In this document: one piece after another, positions 48,230 to 60,200 of the stretch
How the letters are laid out: each line of letters begins with the position of its first letter
How positions within the stretch are numbered: position 1 is the first letter of the stretch
Assembly: GCF_009908285.1 (NCBI RefSeq)
Contig: NZ_JAAARM010000014.1
Span: 62,001 to 126,000, forward strand
Length of the DNA stretch: 64,000 bases
DNA from: Pseudomonas sp. Fl4BN1
GTDB lineage: Bacteria; Pseudomonadota; Gammaproteobacteria; Pseudomonadales; Pseudomonadaceae
Direction: 5' to 3'
Position numbers and translations under genes: made by a program
The notes under the pieces: model-generated
Databases searched by the model: none
What the model saw: only the letters and a program-made list of their open reading frames with translations
What the model was told of the DNA's origin: nothing

Positions 48230-51200
48230 ATGACGGACGCGTTCGAACTCCCCAGCACCCTGGCCCAAGCCCTGCAACGCCGGGCGGCCCAGACCCCCGA
48301 TCAAGTGGCCTTGCGCTTTCTTGCCGAAGAGCAGGATCAGAGCGTGGTGCTGAGTTATCGGGACCTGGACCTTCGCGCGCAGAGCATTGCCGCCGCCTTG
48401 CAGGCCAATGCCGCATTGGGCGATCGCGCGGTACTGCTGTTCCCCAGTGGCCCGGATTACGTCGCGGCGTTTTTTGGCTGCCTGTACGCCGGGGTGATCG
48501 CGGTGCCGGCCTATCCGCCGGAATCGACTCGGCGCCATCACCAGGAGCGGTTGATCTCGATCATGGCCGACGCCGAGCCGCGCTTGCTGCTGACCAGCGC
48601 CGGGTTGCGGGACTCGCTGTTGCAGATGGACGAACTCAAGGCCGAGGGCGCGCCGCAACTGCTGTGCGTGGATACTCTGGAGGCCGGGCTGGCCGAAGGC
48701 TGGAAAGCCGTTGACCTGCAAGCCGACGACATTGCCTTCCTGCAGTACACCTCCGGCTCCACTGCCTTGCCCAAGGGCGTGCAGGTCAGCCACGGCAACC
48801 TGGTGGCCAACGAACTGCTGATCCGCCGCGGCTTCGGCATCGATCTCAATCCGGACGACGTGATCGTCAGCTGGCTACCGCTGTACCACGACATGGGCCT
48901 GATTGGCGGCCTGCTGCAACCGATCTTCAGTGGCGTGCCCTGCGTGCTGATGTCGCCGGCCTACTTCCTCGCCCGGCCACTGCGCTGGCTGGAAGCTATC
49001 AGCGAATACGGCGGCACCATCAGCGGCGGCCCGGACTTCGCCTACCGCCTGTGCAGCGAGCGGGTCAGCGAGTCGGCCCTGGAGCGTCTCGACCTGAGCC
49101 GCTGGCGCGTGGCCTATTCCGGTTCCGAGCCGATCCGCCTCGATACCTTGCAACGCTTTGCCGAGAAGTTCGGCGCCTGCGGTTTCAGTGCCGACAATTT
49201 CCTGGCCTCCTATGGCTTGGCGGAAGCCACCTTGTTCGTTGCCGGTGGCGTGCGTGGCCAGGGCATTGCGGCCCTGCACCTGGACGACCAGGCCCTGGCG
49301 CAGCACCGTGCCGAGCCGGGGGCGGGCAGTGCCATGATGAGCTGCGGCTTCAGCCAGCCGGAACACGCAGTGCTGCTGATGGACCCGCAGCAACTGAGCG
49401 AATTGCCTGACAACCACATCGGCGAAGTCTGGGCCACTGGGCCGAGTATCGCCCACGGCTACTGGCGCAACCCCGAAGCCACGGCCAAGACCTTCGTCCA
49501 GCACGCCGGCCGCACCTGGCTGCGCACCGGCGATCTGGGCTTCTTGCGCGATGGTGAGCTGTTCATCACTGGCCGCCTGAAAGACCTGCTGATCGTGCGC
49601 GGGCACAACCTGTATCCCCAGGACATCGAAAAGACCATCGAGCGCGAAGTGGAAGTGGTGCGCAAGGGGCGCGTAGCAGCCTTCGCGGTCAGCGACCAGG
49701 GCCAGGAAGGCATTGGCATCGCCGCGGAAATCAGCCGCAGCGTGCAGAAGATCCTGCCCCCCGAAGCGCTGATCAAGGCGATCCGCCAAGCCGTGGCCGA
49801 AGCCTGCCAGGAAGCGCCGAGCGTGGTGGTCTTGCTCAACCCCGGCGCGCTGCCGAAAACCTCCAGCGGCAAGTTGCAGCGTTCAGCCTGCCGTACGCGC
49901 CTGGCGGATGGCAGCCTGGATTACTACGCACTGTTCCCGGATGCATCGGCCAGCGAAACCGCCGGCACCGATGAAGCCTCCGGCGACGAACTCCAGGCCC
50001 TGATCGCCCGCATCTGGCAGGAACAACTGCAATGCGCTGCGGTGGTGGCCGACGATCACTTCTTCCTCCTGGGCGGCAACTCCATCGCCGCGACCCAGGT
50101 GATGGCGCGCTTGCGCGAAGAATTGGGCCTGGAGCTGGGCCTGCGCCTGTTGTTCGAAGCGCCGACCCTGGCGGCCTTTGCCGCCGAAGTGGCGCGCCAG
50201 CAGCAAGATGGCGGCGTGGCCCAAGGCAGTATCCAGGCCTTGTCGCGCCAGCAGCCGCTGCCGCAATCCCTGGCGCAGAACCGCCTGTGGATCACCTGGC
50301 AACTGGATCCACACAGCAGCGCCTACAACATTCCCGGCGGCCTGCGCCTGCGCGGCGAGCTGGATGAAGAGGCCTTGCGTGCGAGCTTCCAGCAACTGCT
50401 CCAGCGCCATGAGGCGCTGCGCACGCGCTTCTTCGAGCGCGATGGGCAGGCCCTGCAACAGGTTGAGCCGGCCGCCGAATTCAATCTGCAAGTGATCGAC
50501 CTCGGCGACCTGCCAGCGGCCGAGCGCGAAGCCCGGGCGCGGCAGATCCGCGAGGATGAAGCCCGCACTGTGTTCGACCTGGAGCAAGGCCCGCTGTATT
50601 GGGCGACCCTGGTGCGCCTGGACGACGAAGAGCATCAACTGCTGCTGACCTTGCACCACATCATCGCCGACGGCTGGTCGCTGAATGTGCTGATCGACGA
50701 GTTCTCACGCCTGTACGCCGCAGCTGCCCAGGGCCAGCCTCTGCAGCTGGCGCCGCTGACCCTGCAATACGCCGACTACGGCAGTTGGCAGCGCCAGTGG
50801 CTGGCCCAGGGTGAAGGTGCGCGCCAGCTGGACTACTGGAAGCAGCAACTGGCTGACGAAGCGCCGGTATTGAGCCTGGCCACCGATCACCCACGTTCCG
50901 CGCAGACCCAGCACAGCGCTGCGCGCCACAGCCTGCGTTTGAGCGCGACCCTCAGCGCGGCGATCTGCCAGGCGGCCCAGGCCCAGCAGGCGACGCCGTT
51001 CATGCTGTTGCTGGCGGCCTTCCAGACCCTGTTGCACCGCTACAGCGGGCAGACCGATATCCGCATCGGTGTGCCCAACGCCAACCGTCCGCGCCTGGAA
51101 ACCCAGGGCTTGCTGGGTTTTTTCATCAACACCCAGGTACTGCGCGGCCAACTGGACTCGCGCCAGTCGTTCGCCGACCTGCTGCAACAGACCCGGCGTT

Positions 51201-54200
51201 GCGCGCTGGAGGCCCAGGCCCATCAGGACCTGCCGTTCGAACAACTGCTCGAAGCCTTCCCCGAGGCTCGGGAGCAGGGCCTGTTCCAGGTCATGTTCAA
51301 CCACCAGCAGCGCGACCTGAGCGCCTTGCGCCGCCTGCCCGGGCTGTTGGCCGAAGAGTTGCCGTGGCACAGCCGCGAAGCCAAGTTCGATCTGCAACTG
51401 CACAGCGACGAAGACCGCAATGGCCGCTTGAGCCTGGCTTTCGACTACGCCAATGAATTGTTCGACGCCAGCACCATCGAGCGTCTGGCCCAGCACTTTG
51501 TCAGCCTGCTGGAGCATGTCAGCCAACAGCCGGACAGCGCCCTGGGCGATCTGCCGTTGCTGGCCAAGGCCGAAACCGCACAACTGCAGCAGTGGGGCGT
51601 GGCGCCGTGCGCGGTTGCCGAACACTGGCTGCCGGAGTTGCTCCACGAACAACTGCGCCAGACCCCGGAGCGCACCGCGCTGATCTGGGACGGCGGCCAG
51701 TTGAGCTTTGCCCAACTGCATGCCGAGGCCAACCGCCTGGCCCATTACCTGCGGGACAAGGGCGTCGGCCCGGACGTGTGCGTAGCCATCGCTGCCGAGC
51801 GCTCGCCGCAATTGCTGATCGGCCTGCTGGCGATCATCAAGGCCGGCGGCGCCTACGTGCCGCTGGACCCGGATTACCCGGCCGAACGCCTGGCCTACAT
51901 GCTCAGCGACAGCGGCGTGCAACTGCTGTTGACCCAGACCCACTTGCTGCAGCAGATGCCCCAGGCCGAAGGCGTCAGCGCCATCGCCATGGACAGCCTC
52001 AACCTCGACAGCTGGCCAAGCCACGCGCCGGGCCTGCACCTGCATGGCGACAACCTGGCCTATGTGATCTACACCTCCGGTTCCACCGGCCAGCCCAAGG
52101 GCGTGGGCAACACCCACAGCGCCCTGGTGGAACGTTTGCAGTGGATGCAAGGCAGCTACCAGTTGCAAGCCGATGATGTGCTGATGCAGAAGGCTCCGAT
52201 CAGTTTCGACGTATCGGTGTGGGAGTGCTTCTGGCCCCTGATCACCGGCTGCCGCTTGCTGATCGCGGCCCCCGGTGAGCACCGCGATCCTCATCGCATC
52301 GCGCAACTGGTACAGGAATACGGCGTGACCACGCTGCACTTCGTGCCGCCGCTGTTGCAGCTGTTCGTTGATGAGCCATTGAGCGCCGAGTGCCACAGCC
52401 TGCGCCGGGTATTCTCCGGTGGCGAAGCCTTGCCCGCCGAGCTGCGCAACCGGGTGCTGGAACAGTTGCCCAACGCCCGGTTGCACAACCGCTATGGCCC
52501 GACCGAAACCGCGATCAACGTCACCCACTGGCAGTGCGCCACGGAGGACGGCGAGCGTTCGCCTATCGGCCGGCCATTGGGCAACGTGGTGTGCCGGGTG
52601 CTCGACGCCGAGCTCAACCCGCTGCCGGCCGGCGTTCCCGGCGAGCTGTGCATCAGCGGCCTGGGCCTGGCCCGGGGTTACCTGGGCCGCCCAGGCATGA
52701 CCGCCGAGCGTTTTGTCGTTGACCCGCTGAGCGCGGAGGGCGCCCGCCTGTACCGCACCGGCGACCGTGTGCGCTGGTGCGTCGATGGCGCCCTGGAGTA
52801 CCTCGGGCGTCTAGACCAACAGGTCAAGCTGCGGGGCTTTCGTGTCGAGCCGCAGGAAATCGAAGCACGCTTGCTGGCCCAGGACGGTGTGGCCCAGGCT
52901 GCGGTCCAGGTACGGCAGACCGTGGCCGGCGCGCAACTGATCGGCTACTACACGCCGAGTGCCGATGACGAGGATCAAGAGGCACAGAACCAGCGCCTGA
53001 AAACCGCCCTGGCTGCCGAGTTGCCGGAATACATGGTTCCGGCGCAACTGGTGCGCCTGGATGCCATGCCCCTGAGCCCCAGTGGCAAGCTGGATCGCCG
53101 GGCACTGCCCGAGCCGCAATGGCAGGTGCGCGAGCACATCGAGCCGAGCACCGAGCTGGAGCAGCAGATCGCGGCCATCTGGCGCGAGGTGCTGGGCCAG
53201 CCACGGATCGGCCTCAAGGATGATTTCTTCGCCCTCGGCGGCCACTCGCTGCTGGCCACCCAGATCATTTCCCGTACCCGCCAGGCCTGTGATGTCGAGC
53301 TGCCGCTGCGGGCGTTGTTCGAGGCCAGCGAACTGGGGGCCTTCGCCGAACAGGTGCGGCTGATCCAGGCGTCCGGTGAGCGTAACCAACAGCCACCGAT
53401 TGCCCTGGTCGACCGCAGCCAACCGGTGCCGTTGTCCTATTCCCAGCAGCGCATGTGGTTCCTCTGGCAGATGGAGCCGGACAGCCCGGCCTACAACGTC
53501 GGCGGCATGGCGCGTTTGAGCGGCGTGCTGGATGTGGGCCGTTTCGAAGCGGCGTTGCAGGCGTTGATCATGCGCCATGAAACCCTGCGCAGCACCTTCC
53601 CCAGCGTCAATGGCGTGGCCCAGCAGCGGGTGCATCCCGACACCGGGCTGCGCATGGCCTGGAAAGACTTCTCGGCGCTGTCGCCAGAGGCCCGCCAGAC
53701 CCGCCTGCAACAACTGGCGGACAGCGAGGCGCACCAGCCCTTCGACCTGGAGACCGGCCCGCTGCTGCGTGCCTGCCTGGTCAAGGCCGGCGAGCAGGAA
53801 CACTACTTCGTCCTGACCCTGCACCACATCGTTACCGAAGGCTGGGCCATGGACATCTTCGCCCGCGAGTTGGGCGCGTTGTATGAAGCCTTCCTCGACG
53901 ACCGCGAATCGCCCCTGCAACCGCTGCCGGTGCAGTACCTGGACTACAGCGTCTGGCAGCGCCAGTGGCTGGAGTCCGGCGAGCGCCAGCGCCAGCTGGA
54001 TTACTGGACCGGGCAACTGGGCCGCGAGCACCCGTTGCTGGAACTGCCCAGCGACCGGCCACGGCCGCCGGTGCAAAGCCACCAGGGCGAGCTGTACCGT
54101 TTCGATCTGAGCGATGAACTGGCGGCTCGGGTGCGCGCGTTCAACGCCGAGCATGGCTTGACCCTGTTCATGACCATGACCGCCGCGCTGTCGGTGCTGC

Positions 54201-57200
54201 TGTACCGCTACAGCGGCCAGACCGACCTGCGCATCGGCGCGCCGGTGGCCAACCGTATCCGTCCGGAAAGCGAAGGGCTGATCGGCGCCTTCCTCAACAC
54301 CCAGGTGCTGCGTTGCCAGCTCGACGGGCAGATGAGCGTCGGCCAGTTGCTGGAGCAGGTGCGCCACACGGTGATCGAGGGCCAGTCGCACCAGGACCTG
54401 CCGTTCGACCACCTGGTGGAAGCGTTGCAACCACCGCGTAGCGCCGCCTACAACCCGCTGTTCCAGGTGATGTGCAACGTCCAGCGCTGGGAGTTCCAGC
54501 AAAGCCGGCAGCTGGCTGGGATGACCGTGGAATACCTGGTCAACGATGCCCGGGCCACCAAGTTCGACCTCAACCTGGAAGTCACCGACCTGGACCATCG
54601 CCTGGGTTGCTGCCTGACCTACAGCACCGACCTGTTCGACGAGCCACGCATTGCGCGCATGGCTGTCCATTGGCGCAACCTGCTGCAAGCCTTGCTCAGC
54701 GATCCGCAACGGCGCCTGTGCGAGTTGCCGCTGCTGCAGGCCGAGGAACAGCAGCACCTGCTGGACAGCTTGAGTGTCGAGCCCGGCGAGCAACGCCTGG
54801 ACCAGTGCATCCACCACCTGTTCAGCGAGCAGGCCCTGGCGCGCCAGGACGCGCCGGCCCTGACCTTCGCCGGGCAGACCCTGAGCTACAGCGAGCTGGA
54901 CAGCCGTGCCAATCGCCTGGCCTGGATGCTCCGCGAGCGCGGCGTGGGCCCGCAGGTGCGGGTCGGCCTGGCCCTGGAGCGTTCCCTGGAAATGGTCGTC
55001 GGCCTGCTGGCGATCCTCAAGGCCGGTGGTGCCTACGTGCCGCTGGACCCGGAATACCCCCTGGACCGCCTGCACTACATGATCGAAGACAGCGGCATCG
55101 GCCTGCTGCTCAGCGATACGCGGATGTTCGAAGCCCTCGGCGAGCTGCCGGCCGGTGTCGGTCGTTGGTGCCTGGAAGAGGACGGCGCGTTGCTGGCCGA
55201 CTACCCGGCCAGCGAGCTGCCGTTCATCAGCCTGCCCCAGCATCAGGCGTACCTGATCTACACCTCCGGTTCCACCGGCCAGCCCAAGGGCGTGGTGGTG
55301 TCCCACGGTGAAATCGCCATGCACTGCCAGGCGGTGATCCGCCGTTTCGGCATGCGCCCGGACGATTGCGAACTGCACTTCTATTCGATCAACTTCGACG
55401 CCGCCACCGAGCGCTTGCTGGTGCCGCTGCTCAGCGGTGCGCAAGTGGTACTGCGGGCCCAAGGCCAGTGGGATGCCGAGGAAATCTGCCAGCTGATCCG
55501 TCAGCACCGCATCAGCATTCTCGGTTTCACCCCCAGCTACGGCAGCCAACTGGCCCAGCACTTGGCAACGCAACAGCAGACCCTGCCGGTGCGCATGTGC
55601 ATCACCGGTGGTGAAGCCCTGACCGGTGAACACCTGCAACGCATCCGCGCGGCCTTCCAGCCGAGCCTGTTCTTCAACGCCTACGGCCCCACCGAAACCG
55701 TGGTCATGCCCTTGGCCAGCCTGGCGCCGGAGCAACTGGCTGAAGGCGTGGCCAGCGTGCCGATCGGCAGCATCGTCGGCGCACGTGTGGCTTACATTCT
55801 CGACGCCGATCTGGCCCTGGTGCCGCAAGGCGCGACGGGTGAGCTGTATGTCGGCGGTGCCGGCCTGGCCCAGGGTTACCACCGTCGTCCGGGGATGAGC
55901 GCCGAACGTTTCGTCGCCGACCCGTTCGCCACCAATGGCGGGCGCCTGTACCGCACCGGCGACCTGGTGCGCCAGTGCGCCGACGGCCAGGTGGAGTACA
56001 TCGGCCGGGTCGACCATCAGGTGAAGATCCGCGGTTTCCGCATCGAGCTGGGGGAAATCGAAACCCGCCTGCTGGATCATCCATCGGTGCGTGAAGCCGT
56101 AGTGCTGGCCTTGGACACGCCGGCCGGCAAACAGCTGGCCGCTTACCTGGTCAGTGATGTCGCCGAGCAGAATGAGGTGCAGCAGGCCAACCTGCGTGAA
56201 GCCCTCAAGCAGCAGCTGAAAACCCAGCTGCCGGACTACATGGTGCCGACTCACCTGATACTGCTCGGCAGCATGCCGCTGACCGCCAACGGCAAGCTCG
56301 ACCGCCGCGCCTTGCCGCTGCCAGATCCGGAGCTCAATCGCCAGCAGTACGTGGCCCCGAGTAACGAACTGGAGCAGACCCTGGCTAGGGTCTGGGGCGA
56401 AGTGCTGAACGTGCAGCAGGTGGGCCTCAACGACAACTTCTTTGAACTGGGCGGCGACTCGATCCTGTCGATCCAGGTGGTCAGCCGCGCCCGTCAGCTG
56501 GGGATTCACTTCACCCCGCGCGACCTGTTCCAGCACCAGACCGTGCAGAGCCTGGCTCGGGTGGCCAGCCATAGCCAGCGCATCACTGCCGAGCAGGGCC
56601 TGCTCAGTGGCGAAGCGCCGCTGACGCCGATCCAGCATTGGTTCTTCGACAGCGCCATTCCCCAGCCGCAACATTGGAACCAGGCGTTGCTGCTGGAGCC
56701 GGTGGGCGTGCTGGATGCCCAACGCCTGGAGCAGGCGCTGTTGGCAGTGGTGGAGCAGCACGACGCCCTGCGCCTGCGCTTCAATCAGGTTCAAGGCCAG
56801 TGGCACGCCGAATACCTGCCGCTGTCCGACGCACCGTTGCTGTGGCAAGTGCGGGTGCCGTCCATGGACACCTGCGCATCGCTGTTCGCCGATGCCCAGC
56901 GCAGCCTCGACTTGGAACACGGCCCGCTGCTGCGCGCGGTGCTGGTGGACGGTCCGGAGGGCCAGCAACGCTTGCTGATTGCCATTCACCACCTGGTGGT
57001 GGATGGGGTGTCCTGGCGGGTGCTGCTGGAAGATCTGCAGAACGCTTACCGCCAACTGGAGTCGGCACAGGCCCTGCGTCTGCCGGCCAAGACCAGCGCC
57101 CTGCGCGATTGGTCGAGCCGCCTGCAAGCCTATGCCGGCAGCGAATCCCTGCGCGAGGAGCTGGACTGGTGGCAGCAGCAACTGGCGGGTCCGGTCGCGC

Positions 57201-60200
57201 AACTGCCGGGGTTGAACGCCAGCGGCGGCCAGCAACACCAGCATGCGAAAACCCACAGCGTGACCTTGGATGCCGAGCGCACCCGACAGCTGCTGCAACA
57301 GGCGCCAGTGGCTTATCGCACCCAGGTCAACGACCTGCTGCTGACCGCCCTGGCCCGCGTGCTGTGCCGCTGGAGCGGGCAGCCTTCGGCGCTGGTGCAA
57401 CTGGAAGGCCACGGCCGCGAAGCGCTGTTCGACGAGATCGACCTGACCCGCACCGTGGGCTGGTTCACCAGCGCCTATCCGTTGCGCCTGACCCCGTTGC
57501 AAGTAGAAGAAGCGGCCGGGCAGGGCGCCTCGATCAAGGCCATCAAGGAACAATTGCGCGCCGTGCCGCACAAAGGCCTGGGTTATGGCGTGCTGCGCTA
57601 CCTGGCGGATGAAAGCTGCCGCGAGGCCCTGGCGGCCCTGCCGCCGGCGCCGGTGACTTTCAACTACCTGGGGCAGTTCGACCAGAGCTTCGGCGCCGAT
57701 GCACTGCTGCGGCCGCTGGATGAATCCGTCGGCCCGGCTCATGCACCTGAAGCACCATTGCCCAACGAACTGAGCATCGACAGCCAGGTCTATGGCGGCG
57801 AGCTGGTGCTGCGCTGGACCTACAGCGCCGAGCGTTTCGACGCCGAGCTGATCGGCGACCTGGCCGAGGCCTACCTAGGCGAGCTGCAGAGCCTGATCGG
57901 CCATTGCCTGAAGGACGATGCCGGTGGCCTGACGCCGTCGGACTTCCCTCTGGCCTCCCTGACCCAGGCCCAGCTGGACAGCCTGCCGGTACCGGCGGCG
58001 CAGATCGAGGACGTCTACCCGCTGACGCCGATGCAGGAGGGCATGCTGCTGCACACCCTGCTGGAACCGGGCACCGGCCTGTACTACATGCAGGACCGCT
58101 ACCGCATCAACAGCGAGCTGGACCCGCAGCGTTTCGCTCAGGCCTGGCAAGCGGTGGTCGCCCGTCATGAAGCACTGCGCGCGTCCTTCTGCTGGAACAT
58201 CGGCGAAGACATGCTGCAAGTTATCCACAAACCAGGCAGCACCCCGATCGAGTTCCTCGACTGGAGCGCGCTGCCCGAGGCCGAGCAGGAACCTAAACTG
58301 CAAGCCCTGCACCAGCAGGAGCGCGAAGCCGGTTTCGATCTGCTCAACCAGGCGCCGTTCCACCTGCGCTTGATCCGCGTCGGCGCCGCGCGCTACTGGT
58401 TCATGATGAGCAACCACCACATCCTCATCGATGCCTGGTGCCGTTCGCTGCTGATGAATGACTTCTTCGAGATCTACACCGCCCTCGGCGAAGGCCGTGA
58501 GGCCCAGCTGTCGGTGCCACCGCGTTACCGCGACTACATCGGCTGGCTGCAGCACCAGAGCCTGTCGGAGGCGCGGCAGTGGTGGCGGCAGAACCTTCAA
58601 GGTTTTGAACGCACTACGCCGATCCCCAGCGACCGACCTTTCCTGCGGGAACACGCCGGTGACAGCGGCGGGATGATCGTCGGTGACTGCTACACCCGCC
58701 TCGATGCCCGGGATGGCGCGCAACTGCGCGAGCTGGCGCAGCAGCATCAACTGACCATCAACACCTTCGCCCAGGCGGCCTGGGCCTTGGTGCTGCGGCG
58801 CCTGAGCGGTGATCGCGACGTATTGTTCGGGGTCACTGTGGCCGGGCGCCCGGTGGCAATGCCGGAGATGCAACGCACCGTCGGCCTGTTCATCAACAGC
58901 ATCGCCCTGCGGGTCAAACTGCCCCAGGACGGTGAGCGCTGCAGCGTGCGCCAGTGGCTCAGCGGCTTGCTCGACAGCAACATGCAACTGCGTGAATACG
59001 AGTACCTGCCGCTGGTGGCGATCCAGGAAACCAGCGAACTGCCCAAGGGCCAGCCGCTGTTCGACAGCCTGTTCGTGTTCGAGAACGCGCCGGTGGAAGT
59101 CTCGGTGCTGGACCGTGCGCAAAGCCTGAATGCCACGTCGGATTCCGGCCGTACCCACACCAACTTCCCGATCACCGCGGTGTGCTACCCGGGGGATGAC
59201 CTGGGCCTGCACCTGTCCTACGACCAGCGCTACTTCGAGCAGGCGACCATCGAGCGCATGCTCGGCGAGTTCAAGCGCCTGTTGCTGGCGCTGATGCAAG
59301 GTTTGCATGGCGACATGGCCGAGCTGCCGTTGCTGGGTGAAGAAGAGCAGGACTTCCTGCTGGCCGGCTGCAACCAGAGTGAGCACGAGTACCCGCTGGA
59401 GCGCAGCTACGTGGAGCTGTTCGAGGCCCAGGTGGCGGCCCACCCGCAACGCATCGCCGCCAGTTGCCTGGATCAGCGCTACAGCTACGCTGAATTGAAC
59501 CGCTGCAGCAACCGCCTGGGGCATGCCTTGATCGCCAATGGCGTGGGCTTCGACCAGCCGGTGGCCTTGTTGGCCGAGCGCGGCCTGGAACTGCTGGGCA
59601 TGATCATCGGCAGCTTCAAGGCCGGGGCCGGCTACCTGCCCCTGGACCCGGGCCTGCCGGGCCAGCGCCTGGGCCGGATCATCGAGCTCAGCCGCACGCC
59701 GCTGCTGGTGTGCACCGCGGCCTGTCGCGAACAGGCCCAGGCCCTGCTGGACGAATTCGGCTGCGCCGGTCGGCCGCGACTGCTGGTCTGGGAAGAACTG
59801 CAAGCCGCCGGGCATGCCGAGAGCAACCCGGGCCGCTACAGCAGCCCGGACAACCTCGCCTACGTGATCTACACCTCCGGTTCCACCGGCTTGCCCAAGG
59901 GCGTGATGGTGGAGCAGCGTGGCATGCTCAACAACCAATTGAGCAAAGTGCCGTACCTGCAACTGAGCGAGACCGACGTGATCGCCCAGACCGCCTCCCA
60001 GAGCTTCGACATTTCGGTCTGGCAGTTCCTTGCCGCGCCGCTGTTCGGCGCCCGGGTCGACATCGTGCCCAACACCATTGCTCACGATCCCCAGGGCCTC
60101 CTGGCCCACGTCGAGGAGCAGGGCATCACGGTGCTGGAAAGCGTGCCGTCGCTGATCCAGGGCATGCTCGCCCAGGATGCGATTGCCCTCGATGGCCTGC

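Noticed and set aside
52811..57742. Very long minus-strand open frame (1643 codons) antisense to pvdL
   Set aside because: GC-rich codon bias of the NRPS frame suppresses stops on the opposite strand. The translation is Q/H/A/G-rich low-complexity with no domain, while the plus-strand frame has every NRPS motif.
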